Source of the DNA: QWHO01 sp039809865
GTDB lineage: Bacteria > Vulcanimicrobiota > Xenobia > Xenobiales > QWHO01
DNA length: 64,000 nt
Reading direction: 5' to 3'
NCBI GenBank assembly: GCA_039809865.1
Contig: JBDHVW010000022.1
Coordinates: forward strand, 34,082-98,081
Below, piece after piece: positions 1 to 7,937 of this stretch. Position numbers and translations under genes: made by a program. The number at the start of each line of letters is the position of its first letter. The first letter of the stretch is position 1. The notes below the pieces were generated by a model that did no database searches, had not been told where the DNA came from, and was given only the letters and a program-made list of their open reading frames with translations.

Positions 1-366
1 GTCCTGGCCCTCACGCCCAGGAAGACCGCCAGACTCCTTTCCGGCGTGGCGATTCCCGCCGCGCTCGGCCTCAGCTACGCCGTGTTGCTGGCGCTCCACT
101 TCGGCAGCGTGGAGGGCGGCTTCGGCTCGCTGGAAGACGTCGTGAAGCTGTTCAGCGACCGCTGGATGGTGCTGATCGGCTGGATCCACTACCTCGCCTT
201 CGACCTGTTCATCGGCGCCTGGCAGTCGCGCGACGCCCAGAAGCACGGCATCTCGCACCTCCTGGTGCTGCCCTGCCTCTTCTTCACGCTCATGTTCGGC
301 CCGGTGGGACTGCTGCTCTACCTCGCGCTGCGTGCCGTCAAGACCCACCAGCTCGCCCTGGAATGA
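1..366 (+). CDS. ABA4-like (DUF4281) membrane protein, 5' end outside the window
   Basis: The reading frame is open to the left edge, so the gene starts upstream; a GTG at 46 is the first possible start inside the window, but in-frame residues before it (ending LTPRKTARLLSG) look native. The protein has three hydrophobic stretches and the pattern 'LIGWIHYLAFDLFIGAWQSRD' followed by a 'MFGPVGLLLYL' segment, which is typical of the abscisic-acid-deficient-4-like DUF4281 family of small integral membrane proteins. The bacterial role is not established. Its stop overlaps the start of the TetR gene (ATGA), so the two are probably co-transcribed. Family call fairly sure, function unknown. Confidence 0.75.
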   Translation, partial: VLALTPRKTARLLSGVAIPAALGLSYAVLLALHFGSVEGGFGSLEDVVKLFSDRWMVLIGWIHYLAFDLFIGAWQSRDAQKHGISHLLVLPCLFFTLMFGPVGLLLYLALRAVKTHQLALE

Positions 367-971
367 GCAAGCCCTACCACCACGGGGATCTGCGCCGGGC
401 GCTCATCGAGGCCGCTCTCGAACTGGTCGTCGAAAGCGGCTACGAGGCGCTCAGCCTGCGCGCCGTCGCCCAGCGGGCCGGCGTGAGTCACGCCGCGCCC
501 TACCGCCATTTCGAAGGCAAAGCCGAGCTCTGGGCGGCGGTGGCCGAGGAGAGTTTCCGCGGGCTGCTCGCCAGCATGCGGGCCGCCGTCGAGGGCGTGG
601 ACGACCCGACCGAGCGGCACATCCAGCTGGGTCAGGGCTACGTGGACTACGGGCTGGAGCATCCCCATCAATACCGGGTGATGTTCGGGCCCACGCCTCC
701 CGAGGACAGCGAGGCCGCACGGGCGTGTTTTCAAATGCTGGTGGAGAGCATCCAGTACGGCCAGAAGAGGCGGGCCTTCCGCCCCGGCGATTCCATGGAA
801 ATGGCCCTGGGCGCCTGGGCGCTGGTGCACGGGCTGACGCTCCTGGCCCTGGATGGTCGCCTGCAGGACGGGCGGCAGCTCTTTCGCCGGCTGGGACGCC
901 TGCAGCTCGAGGGCTACCACGCGCAGGAGGATCCTTCCCGCGGATACAAAGGCGATACATTGCCCGACTGA
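363..971 (+). CDS. TetR/AcrR family transcriptional regulator (WHG-type C-terminus)
   Basis: A 202-aa protein. Residues about 8-55 form the TetR helix-turn-helix, recognisable by 'RRALIEAALELV' and 'LSLRAVAQRAGVSHAAPYRHF'. The C-terminal half carries 'AWALVHGLTLLALDGRL', matching the WHG ligand-binding domain found in a subgroup of TetR repressors. It overlaps the upstream DUF4281 gene by 4 bp and ends 32 bp before siaA, so it may regulate its own membrane-protein partner; control of siaABCD is possible but not shown. No operator is evident inside the window because its promoter lies upstream of base 1. Confidence 0.88.
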   Translation: MSKPYHHGDLRRALIEAALELVVESGYEALSLRAVAQRAGVSHAAPYRHFEGKAELWAAVAEESFRGLLASMRAAVEGVDDPTERHIQLGQGYVDYGLEHPHQYRVMFGPTPPEDSEAARACFQMLVESIQYGQKRRAFRPGDSMEMALGAWALVHGLTLLALDGRLQDGRQLFRRLGRLQLEGYHAQEDPSRGYKGDTLPD

Positions 972-1003
972 TCGGACAGGTCCGGCGGTTATAAAGGAGA
1001 GCA

Positions 1004-2956
1004 ATGGGTCTTCGCGGGCGTTTCTTGCTGCTGGTCGTGGGCATCTACCTGGTGGTGGGCGCTCTGGCCGTGCTCGGCTTTTTTCAGGTGGCCGGCAAGA
1101 TCGTGCGCAGCCTGGGGGCTTCCTACGCCACTCAATACGCCCAGCAGCAAAAGGGCCACATCCTCGCCAAGATCGATCGCGAGCTGGTGCTGGCGCAAAA
1201 GCTGGTCGACTCTCCCCTGCTCCAGCGCTGGGCCCAGAACGAGAGCGACCCGGCGCTGCGTAAACTGGCCCTCGAGGAGCTGGACAGCTTCCGGCGCCTC
1301 TTTGCCGACAAGAGCGTCTTCTTCGTCATCGACAAGAGCAAGAACTATTACTTCAGCGACGGCAAGCGCCCGCTGGAGTTGCGCTACACCATCAAGCCGG
1401 GGGATCCGACCACCGCCTGGTACGCCGCCACCATCGAGCAGGTGGATGACTTTGCGCTGCACGTCGATCACTCCGAGCAGCTCGGCCTGACCAACGTCTG
1501 GATCAACGCCATCGTCAAGCAGGACGGCAAGAAGGTCGGACTGGGGGGCAGCGGACTCGATCTCACCGAGTTTCTCAAAGAGGTCGTGCACTCGCCCGAG
1601 CCGGGCGTGCAGACCATCCTGGTGAATGGCCAGGGCTTCGTGCAGGGCCATTCCGACCAGCAGCTGATGGAGGCCAACGCCCGCATCAAGGAAGAGTCAA
1701 AGCGCCTCAAGATCGACAACCTGGTGGACGACCCGGGCGTGGTGCAGGCGCACCTGCAGAACCTGATCGAGGGCCGCACCCAGGTGGAGACTTTCGAGCT
1801 GGTGGTCGACAAGCGGCCGATGCTGGCGGCGGCGACCTACATGAAGGAGATCGACTGGATCGCCGTGGTGCTCGTCGATCCCGCCCAGGTGGTGCGCTCG
1901 CGCCAGTTCTTGCCCATCCTGGGGCTGCTGGCCATCAGCTTCCTGGCCACGATCCTGCTGGTCTCGATGATGATCGACCGGCTCATCCTGAGCCGCCTGG
2001 CGCGCCTCACCGGTCAGACGCGCGAGATCGCCGCCGGCCGTTACGACGTTCTGCTCACCGTGGACCGCGAGGACGAGATCGGCCACCTGACCGAGTCGTT
2101 CAACCACATGACGGCCACGATCCGCGATTACACCCACAATCTCGAGCGCAAGGTAGAGGAGCGCACCGAGGAGCTGACCCGCTCCAAGGCGCAGCTGGAA
2201 GCGATCAACACCAAGCTGATGTCGTCCATCCACTACGCGCGCCTCATCCAATCGGCGCTGCTGGCCAAGCCGGCCGAGCTGGCCCGGCTGCTGCCCCAGC
2301 ACGTCGTCTACTGGCGCCCGCGCGACGTGGTGGGCGGCGATTTCTACGCCATCTACGAGGACCCCGACGGGGGGCTGCTGCTGGCCGTGGCCGATTGCAC
2401 CGGACACGGCGTGCCGGGGGCGTTCATGACGATGGCCACCAAAGCGCTGCTCGACAGCGCCGTGGCCCAGGGCAGTAGCGACGATCCGGCAGCGCTCCTG
2501 GGTGACCTCAATCGGACCCTGCGCGCTCTCTTGCTGCAAGATGGCTCCAACGGGGTCGATCTGGCCCTGCTGCGCATCGCGCCCGATCGGCGCAAAATGG
2601 TGTTCGCGGCCGGCAAGATGTCACTCTGGGTGCAGTACGGCACGGGCTTCCAGCTCGTCCGCGGCGACAAGATGAGCCTGGGCTACGATGACTCGGACCA
2701 GAGCTTCCGCTTCACCAACCACACTCTGGACGCTTCCCCGGGCATCCGCTACTTCCTGATGACGGACGGGGTGCTGGACCAGGCGGGCGGCCCCAAAGGC
2801 TACGGACTGGGCGTGCGCCGCCTGCAGGAAGCCCTGGCAGGCTGGAAGGGCGAACCAATAGACCGGCTCGAAGCACTGCTGGACAATTTCGTGCGCGAGT
2901 GGCAGGGCGCCCTGGCGCAGCGGGACGACATCACGGTGGTGGCCTTCCAACTATGA
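1004..2956 (+). CDS. siaA: SiaA-type membrane PP2C/SpoIIE phosphatase
   Basis: A 650-aa sensor phosphatase. One N-terminal transmembrane helix (about 8-30), a ~270-residue extracytoplasmic sensing domain, a second helix (about 300-325), a HAMP domain (about 325-380), a coiled-coil linker, then a PPM/SpoIIE phosphatase domain from about 410. Metal-binding acidic motifs are present: 'DVVGGDFY', 'VADCTGHGVPGAFM', 'LMTDGVLD' and a terminal 'RDDITVVAF'. In Pseudomonas, SiaA dephosphorylates SiaC and so favours SiaD activity. Start chosen because AAAGGAG lies at 993-999, just upstream. It overlaps siaB by ATGA and heads a complete siaABCD operon. The order and domain content match the described system closely. 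Confidence 0.92.
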   Translation: MGLRGRFLLLVVGIYLVVGALAVLGFFQVAGKIVRSLGASYATQYAQQQKGHILAKIDRELVLAQKLVDSPLLQRWAQNESDPALRKLALEELDSFRRLFADKSVFFVIDKSKNYYFSDGKRPLELRYTIKPGDPTTAWYAATIEQVDDFALHVDHSEQLGLTNVWINAIVKQDGKKVGLGGSGLDLTEFLKEVVHSPEPGVQTILVNGQGFVQGHSDQQLMEANARIKEESKRLKIDNLVDDPGVVQAHLQNLIEGRTQVETFELVVDKRPMLAAATYMKEIDWIAVVLVDPAQVVRSRQFLPILGLLAISFLATILLVSMMIDRLILSRLARLTGQTREIAAGRYDVLLTVDREDEIGHLTESFNHMTATIRDYTHNLERKVEERTEELTRSKAQLEAINTKLMSSIHYARLIQSALLAKPAELARLLPQHVVYWRPRDVVGGDFYAIYEDPDGGLLLAVADCTGHGVPGAFMTMATKALLDSAVAQGSSDDPAALLGDLNRTLRALLLQDGSNGVDLALLRIAPDRRKMVFAAGKMSLWVQYGTGFQLVRGDKMSLGYDDSDQSFRFTNHTLDASPGIRYFLMTDGVLDQAGGPKGYGLGVRRLQEALAGWKGEPIDRLEALLDNFVREWQGALAQRDDITVVAFQL

Positions 2957-3459
2957 ATCTCTTCGAGCTCAAAGAGAATCTGAACGATTCCGGGTCGCTG
3001 ATCACCTTCAGCGGCTCTTTCAGCCACGGCATCATCGAGGAGCTGGGCACGGCGGTGCGCGCCTACCTCGAGTCAGAGACCGTGCAGAAGTCAGCCATGA
3101 TGGACGTCTTCTCGGTCTACATCGAAGCGGCCCAGAACGTGCGCAATTACTCCGGCTCGGCGCCCGACGGCATTCTGGTCATCGCCAGGCAGGGCGACCA
3201 CTACGAGGTGCACTCGGGCAACGTCATGGACGGAGCCCACGTGGCCGAGCTGACCGCACGCCTCGAAAAGCTCGTGGGCCTGGACAAGGCGGCGCTCAAG
3301 GCGCTCTACAAAGAGCAGCTCCGGCAGGAACGCCCCGCCGACGGGGGCGCCGGCCTGGGTCTCATCGAGATGGCCCGCCGGGCCTCGCAACCGCTTTCCT
3401 GGCAATTTCGTCCCCTGCCCGATGGGCGACAGTTCTTCAGTCTGCGCGTGGTGGTGTGA
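2953..3459 (+). CDS. siaB: SiaB family protein kinase (DUF6272)
   Basis: A 168-aa cytoplasmic protein. The ATG at 2953 overlaps the siaA stop and gives the usual SiaB N-terminus (MNLFELKENLND); a longer GTG start at 2899 would run inside siaA and is rejected. Features of the family include 'SGSFSHGIIEELG', a conserved 'IEAAQNVRNYS' stretch resembling the ATP-binding N-box of GHKL kinases, and 'GAGLGLIEMARRA', a G-box-like motif. SiaB phosphorylates SiaC on a threonine, opposing SiaA. It is followed immediately, without spacing, by siaC. Confidence 0.9.
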   Translation: MNLFELKENLNDSGSLITFSGSFSHGIIEELGTAVRAYLESETVQKSAMMDVFSVYIEAAQNVRNYSGSAPDGILVIARQGDHYEVHSGNVMDGAHVAELTARLEKLVGLDKAALKALYKEQLRQERPADGGAGLGLIEMARRASQPLSWQFRPLPDGRQFFSLRVVV

Positions 3460-3837
3460 ATGAACGTCTTGACGCTGGTCCCGACCGCATCGACTCCCGA
3501 GGTCCGCTTCGACCCCGAGTCAGGAGTGCTGCTGCTCAAAGGCGAGTCCTACCCGGAAAACTCGCTCGAGCTCTTCCGGCCCATTCTTTCCTGGGTCGAG
3601 GACTTCCTCAAATCGACCACGCTGCCGGTCAAGCTGGAGATCGGGCTGACCTATCTCAATACCAGCAGCATCAAGAGCTTGATGGATCTGCTCGACCTGC
3701 TCGAGGACGCCCACCGCGAGAACCGCGAGGTGACGGTGACCTGGTTCTACGACGAGGAAAACGACCGGGCGCTGGAGATGGCCGAGGAGTTCCGCGAGGA
3801 AGTCACCCTGCCATTCTTCGTGGTGCCGCAGAAGTAA
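3460..3837 (+). CDS. siaC: SiaC family regulatory phosphoprotein (DUF1987)
   Basis: A 125-aa protein of the DUF1987 family, normal length. The signature segment 'LTYLNTSSIKSLMDLLDLLE' places a threonine at residue 68 within 'NTSS'; in Pseudomonas aeruginosa SiaC the phosphorylated residue is also Thr68. Unphosphorylated SiaC binds and activates the diguanylate cyclase SiaD; SiaB phosphorylates it and SiaA removes the phosphate. The gene abuts siaB (stop 3457-3459, start 3460) and lies 1 bp before siaD, consistent with tightly coupled expression. Confidence 0.93.
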   Translation: MNVLTLVPTASTPEVRFDPESGVLLLKGESYPENSLELFRPILSWVEDFLKSTTLPVKLEIGLTYLNTSSIKSLMDLLDLLEDAHRENREVTVTWFYDEENDRALEMAEEFREEVTLPFFVVPQK

Positions 3838-3838
3838 C

Positions 3839-4918
3839 GTGCCCAGCGACGTCGAGGCCCTGCTGGCGGACCCGGCGCACGCCGACAATCCGCTGCTGGC
3901 GGTCTGCCGCAAGCTCCACGAGGAGCGCACCAGGCTGCATCGCCGTCTCGAACGCATCGGTCGCATTTCCGACGGCTACCAGTCGCAGCTGCGCGAGCTC
4001 AACCGCGAGCTGGTCGCGGCCAACGACCGCCTGGGGACGGCCCTGAGCGAGGTCCGGACCCTGCGAGGCTTCGTGCCGATCTGCTCGCGCTGCAAAAAGG
4101 TGCGCGACGACGAGGGCTACTGGGACGAGGTCGAATCCTACCTGGGACGGCACTCCGAGGCGGTGCTCTCGCAGGGTGTCTGCCCCGACTGCTCGCGCGG
4201 AGTCGACCCGCAGCGCCGCTTCAAGAGCGCCGACGAGAACGCCGAGGAGACGCGCCGGCTCAACGGCGTGCTGCAAGAGCACACCGGCAACCCGTTGCTG
4301 CCCGAGCACGTGCGCCTTTCCAAACGCTACGCCCGGCTGTCCCGGCGCCTGGACAAGATCTCCAAGATCTCCGACGGCTTCCAGAGCCAGCTCAAAGATC
4401 TCAATGCGGTGCTGCAGCGCGATTCGCTGACCGACCCGCTGACGGGCATCGCCAACCGGCGCGGGATGGTCGATCGGCTCCAGGCCGAGACCAACCGGGC
4501 GGCGCGCGGCGGCAAGACGTTCTCGCTGCTGATGGTCGACCTCGACCACTTCAAGCGCATCAACGACAATTACGGACATGAAGCGGGCGATCAGGTCATC
4601 AAGGAGGTGGCGCGCCTCTTGCGCGAAAACCTTCGGAGCTTCGATCTGTGCGCCCGGTGGGGCGGGGAGGAGTTCCTGGTGCTGCTGGCCGACACGACCT
4701 CGGACCAGGCCACGTCGGTGGCCGAAAAGCTGCGCGGGCTGGTGGAGAGCCAGCCGGTAGCCTATGCCGGGCATCAGCTGATCGTGACGCTCAGCGCGGG
4801 CCTGGCCACCCACGATCCGGAGACCGCTCTGAGCGAGACCCTGCGTGAGGCCGACCGGGCGCTGTACGCCGCCAAACAGACCGGACGCAACAAGCTGGTG
4901 ACGGCCGAGACCTTATAG
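3839..4918 (+). CDS. siaD: SiaD-type GGDEF diguanylate cyclase with an inserted PICxxCKK zinc-site-like segment
   Basis: A 359-aa protein with a GTG start one base after the siaC stop. The C-terminal GGDEF domain (about 195-359) has the active-site loop GGEEF (275-279) and, five residues before it, an RxxD inhibitory site (RSFD, 266-269), so product inhibition is likely. A SiaD-type coiled-coil ('GNPLLPEHVRL..ISKISDGFQSQL', 150-190) precedes it. Unusually, a second related coiled-coil (17-65) is found at the N-terminus, and between the two lies a segment with Cys82, Cys85, Cys115 and Cys118 (PICSRCKKVRDDEGYW..CPDC), a motif usually attached to PAS or receiver proteins. It should make c-di-GMP when SiaC is unphosphorylated. 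Confidence 0.9.
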   Translation: MPSDVEALLADPAHADNPLLAVCRKLHEERTRLHRRLERIGRISDGYQSQLRELNRELVAANDRLGTALSEVRTLRGFVPICSRCKKVRDDEGYWDEVESYLGRHSEAVLSQGVCPDCSRGVDPQRRFKSADENAEETRRLNGVLQEHTGNPLLPEHVRLSKRYARLSRRLDKISKISDGFQSQLKDLNAVLQRDSLTDPLTGIANRRGMVDRLQAETNRAARGGKTFSLLMVDLDHFKRINDNYGHEAGDQVIKEVARLLRENLRSFDLCARWGGEEFLVLLADTTSDQATSVAEKLRGLVESQPVAYAGHQLIVTLSAGLATHDPETALSETLREADRALYAAKQTGRNKLVTAETL

Positions 4919-4919
4919 C

Positions 4920-5750
4920 ATGTGGCCCTTTGCCAAGAAAGTGCCGGGCAATCCGGCGCTGCTCGAGGACCTCGCCGAGCTCGGAAAAGACGCTCCGGTC
5001 GCGGTGCGTTTCGTGCTGTCGGGCAAAGACGCGGCCGTGCTCTCGCGCCTGGGAAACCATCCGGACATCCACCGCGGGGAGAATCGGCGGGAGTATCTGG
5101 TGGACGAGACGCAGCCGGCCGTCATGTGGCGTCTGGGGCAATTGTTCGCCGCCTGCGGGGTGCTCGTCAGCTCCGACTGGGAGCCCGGCCTCGAGCCGCT
5201 GGAAGCCTATCTCAAGTCACTGAGCGGCATCGGCAAGATTCGCGCCCGGGTCGTGGTGTGGATGCTCGAGAGTGGCGGTTTCAAGCCCGAGGCGCTGGTC
5301 CGCTCCTACCTGAAGATGCTGGGCACCCCCACCGGCGAGCTGCTGGAGGAGATCGTGGCGTTCCAGGAGCTCGTCCTGGAGCATCCCAAGGTCTTCCTGC
5401 AGTTCTTCGAAAAGCCGCGTGCCGATTTCTTGCGCCATCTGAAGGCCCTGGGCTACTCCCCCGAGCCCTGGCAGGACGAGCTCTTCCTGCTGCTGGGCAA
5501 CGGCGTCAACAGCACCTCCAACGAGGTCTATTCCTGGCTCGAGCGCCTGGGCCCGCATTTCGAGCCCGTGATGCAGCGCAACCTGGGCCATCTGACCCGC
5601 CCCCAGCGCCTGGCGGCGGTGGTCTTCGTGAAGAAGTTCTACGGCCCGGCGAAGGCGGCCGAATACCTGCAGCGGTATGCCAACGAGCCCGGCATGCCCG
5701 AGGCGATCCTGGAGCTGAAGAAGGAAGACGCCCGCAGCCGGCTGACCTGA
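4920..5750 (+). CDS. Conserved hypothetical protein of the sia operon
   Basis: A 276-aa predicted soluble, helix-rich protein starting one base after the siaD stop, so almost certainly translated from the same message. No signal peptide, membrane segment or catalytic motif is visible. A 'LKSLSGIGKIRARVVVWMLESGGF' stretch (about 99-122) resembles a helix-hairpin-helix, but the rest looks like repeated helices of HEAT/ARM type ('LEEIVAFQELVLEHPKVFLQFF', 'AAVVFVKKFYGPAKAAEYL'). It could be a scaffold or an additional output of the Sia switch; I do not recognise the family. Confidence 0.75.
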   Translation: MWPFAKKVPGNPALLEDLAELGKDAPVAVRFVLSGKDAAVLSRLGNHPDIHRGENRREYLVDETQPAVMWRLGQLFAACGVLVSSDWEPGLEPLEAYLKSLSGIGKIRARVVVWMLESGGFKPEALVRSYLKMLGTPTGELLEEIVAFQELVLEHPKVFLQFFEKPRADFLRHLKALGYSPEPWQDELFLLLGNGVNSTSNEVYSWLERLGPHFEPVMQRNLGHLTRPQRLAAVVFVKKFYGPAKAAEYLQRYANEPGMPEAILELKKEDARSRLT

Positions 5751-5765
5751 GCCTCGTTCATCTGA

Positions 5766-5843
5766 CCAGCCGAAACGATCGAGGAGCAACTCGACGAGAT
5801 CCGCCAGCGGCTCGACCGCCTGGAGAACCCTCCCGCCGCCTGA
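5766..5843 (+). pseudogene. Short coiled-coil remnant downstream of the sia operon
   Basis: In the same frame as the preceding gene, after two stop codons, the DNA encodes TIEEQLDEIRQRLDRLENPP and then stops. It has no ATG, GTG or TTG start, so it is either a decayed tail of a gene or a chance reading. The heptad character (LDEIRQRLDRL) is what makes it worth noting. Confidence 0.25.
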
Positions 5844-5849
5844 CCCGGG

Positions 5850-7937
5850 CTAGATGCGGAACTCCCCGGTCAGCCCGCCTTCGGAGCTCGTGCCGACGGT
5901 CACGGTGAACACGCCCGGCTCGACGCGCCAGTGCATCGAGCGGTCCCACAGGGCCAGTTGCTCCGGACCCAGCGGGAAAGTCAGCCGCTGCTGCTGGCCC
6001 GGACCCAGGGTGACGCGCTGAAAAGCCTTCAGCTCCTTCACCGGCCGGGTGACGCTGGCGGCCACGTCGTGGAGGTACACCTGCACGACCTCGTCCCCCG
6101 CGCGCAGGCCCGTATTGGTCAGAGTCACCTCGACCTGACCGGGGGCCACTTTCAGATTCGAGAGCTCGAAGGTCGTGTAGCTCAGTCCGTATCCGAACGG
6201 GAATTGCGGCTCGTTGCTGACGTCGAGGTACTTGCTGGCAAAAGTGTGGTCCGGGGGTAGATTGCTGCGTCCCGTGGCCTTGTGGTTGTAGTAAATGGGC
6301 ACCTGGCCGAGGACGCGCGGGAACGTCATCGGCAGCTTGCCGCCGGGGTTCTGGTCGCCAAAGAGCACGTCGGCCACGGCGTTGCCGCCCTCGGTGCCGG
6401 GATACCAGGCCTCGAGCAGGGCCGGGCAGTTCTCGGCCACCCAGCCCAGCACCAGCGGACGGCCGTTCATCAGCACCACGCAATAGGGCTTCCTGGTGGC
6501 GTGCACGGCCTGGATCAGCCTGACCTGGTCGGCCGGCAGCGAGAGGTCGCTGCGGCTGCGGGCCTCCCCGCTCCAGCGGGCGGGCTCCCCCACCACCAGC
6601 ACCGTGTAGTCGGCCTTCTGGACCAGGTCGAGCCGCGGCCCCGGGGCGTACAGCACTTTGCCGGCCGCACCCAGACGCCGCTGGATGCCCTCGCGCACGG
6701 TCACGACATCGGCCGCCTTCCCGTCCGCCTCCCAGGAGCCAAGAAGGTCCACCTTGCTGTCGGCCAGGGGGCCCAGCAGGGCGATCGTGGAGGCCTGCGC
6801 GGGGATCGGCAGCCGATTGCGCTCGTTGCGCAGCAACACCATCGAGCTCACGGCCACGCGCCGGGCCGCTTTCCGGTGGTCGGCGCTCAGGAACCACCGA
6901 TCCGCCAGCCCTTCCTCCGTGTAGGGACGCTCCCACAGACCGGCGCGCTGCTTGACCAGCAAGATGCGCCGCACCGAGGCCTCGATCTGCTCGGGCGTCA
7001 CCTTGCCCGCAGCCAGCAGCGCCGCGCCGTGCTGGTTGTAATTCTCGCTGACCATCTCCATGTCGACGCCCGCGTTCAGGCCCAGCTCGGCGGCCTCGGC
7101 GCCGTCGGCGGCGATGCCGTGATGGATCAGCTCCTCCACCGAGCTGTAATCGCTGACCACGAAGCCGTCGAACTTCCACTCGCGGCGCAGGACCTCGTCC
7201 AGGGTGAAGACGTTGGCGCTGCCGGGCACGCCGCCCAGGTCGGTGAAGGCGCTCATCAGCGTGCCCACGCCCGCGTCCACGGCGGTCTTGAAGGGCGGCA
7301 GGTAGACCTCGCGCAGCGTGCGCTCGGAGACGTCGGTCGAGTTGTAGTCGCGCCCCGCCTCGACCGCGCCGTAAGCCACGAAGTGCTTGGCGCAGGCCAC
7401 CACGCGGCCGGGCTGCGAGTAGTCCGTGCCCTGGAAGCCCCGCACCCGCGCCCGCGCCATGGCCGAGACCAGCACCGGGTCCTCGCCGGCGCCCTCGACC
7501 ACGCGGCCCCAGCGGGGGTCGCGGGCGACGTCCACCATCGGGGCGAACGTCCAGCGCAGGCCCGCCGCGTAGGCCTCGCGGGCGGCTACCGAGGCCGAGA
7601 GCTCGGCCATGGCCGGATCCCAGCTGGCCGCCTCCCCCAGCGGCACGGGGAAGATCGTGCGGTAGCCGTGGATCACGTCAAAGCCGAAGAGCAGGGGGAT
7701 CTTCAGCCGCGACTCCTCCACCGCCACGCGCTGCAGGCGATTGCAGCGGGCCGCGCCCAGCACGCTCAGGGTGGAGCCCACCCGTCCCGCGCGCACCAGC
7801 GCCACCGTGGCGGGCTCATCGGTCAGACGCTGCTGCAGCTGCCCGAGCTTCTCCTCCAGGGTCATCTGCGCGACCAGATCGGTGGGCGCCGCCAGCGCGA
7901 TGGCGCCGGTGAGCGCCAACAGGAGCAACCGCTTCAA
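5850..7937 (-). CDS. Secreted glycoside hydrolase family 3 beta-glucosidase
   Basis: A 695-aa protein with a cleavable signal peptide (MKRLLLLALTGAIALAA). It reads as a BglX-like GH3 enzyme: N-terminal TIM-barrel with 'GFDVIHGYRTIFPVPL' and 'FAPMVDVARDPRWGRVVEGAGEDP', the nucleophile Asp in 'VVSDYSS' near residue 262, a second alpha/beta domain with 'LLGPLADSK' and 'VLMNGRPLVL', and a C-terminal fibronectin-III-like domain ('VTLTNTGLRAGDEVVQVYL'). It should hydrolyse beta-linked glucosides outside the cytoplasm. The start is a TTG overlapping the stop of the upstream repeat-protein gene (TTGA), so the two genes form an operon. Confidence 0.92.
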   Translation of the reverse strand: MKRLLLLALTGAIALAAPTDLVAQMTLEEKLGQLQQRLTDEPATVALVRAGRVGSTLSVLGAARCNRLQRVAVEESRLKIPLLFGFDVIHGYRTIFPVPLGEAASWDPAMAELSASVAAREAYAAGLRWTFAPMVDVARDPRWGRVVEGAGEDPVLVSAMARARVRGFQGTDYSQPGRVVACAKHFVAYGAVEAGRDYNSTDVSERTLREVYLPPFKTAVDAGVGTLMSAFTDLGGVPGSANVFTLDEVLRREWKFDGFVVSDYSSVEELIHHGIAADGAEAAELGLNAGVDMEMVSENYNQHGAALLAAGKVTPEQIEASVRRILLVKQRAGLWERPYTEEGLADRWFLSADHRKAARRVAVSSMVLLRNERNRLPIPAQASTIALLGPLADSKVDLLGSWEADGKAADVVTVREGIQRRLGAAGKVLYAPGPRLDLVQKADYTVLVVGEPARWSGEARSRSDLSLPADQVRLIQAVHATRKPYCVVLMNGRPLVLGWVAENCPALLEAWYPGTEGGNAVADVLFGDQNPGGKLPMTFPRVLGQVPIYYNHKATGRSNLPPDHTFASKYLDVSNEPQFPFGYGLSYTTFELSNLKVAPGQVEVTLTNTGLRAGDEVVQVYLHDVAASVTRPVKELKAFQRVTLGPGQQQRLTFPLGPEQLALWDRSMHWRVEPGVFTVTVGTSSEGGLTGEFRI

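Noticed and set aside
5758..7179. Second minus-strand frame overlapping the GH3 gene
   Set aside because: GH3 motifs are all in the other frame; this one has a repetitive Arg/Gly composition.
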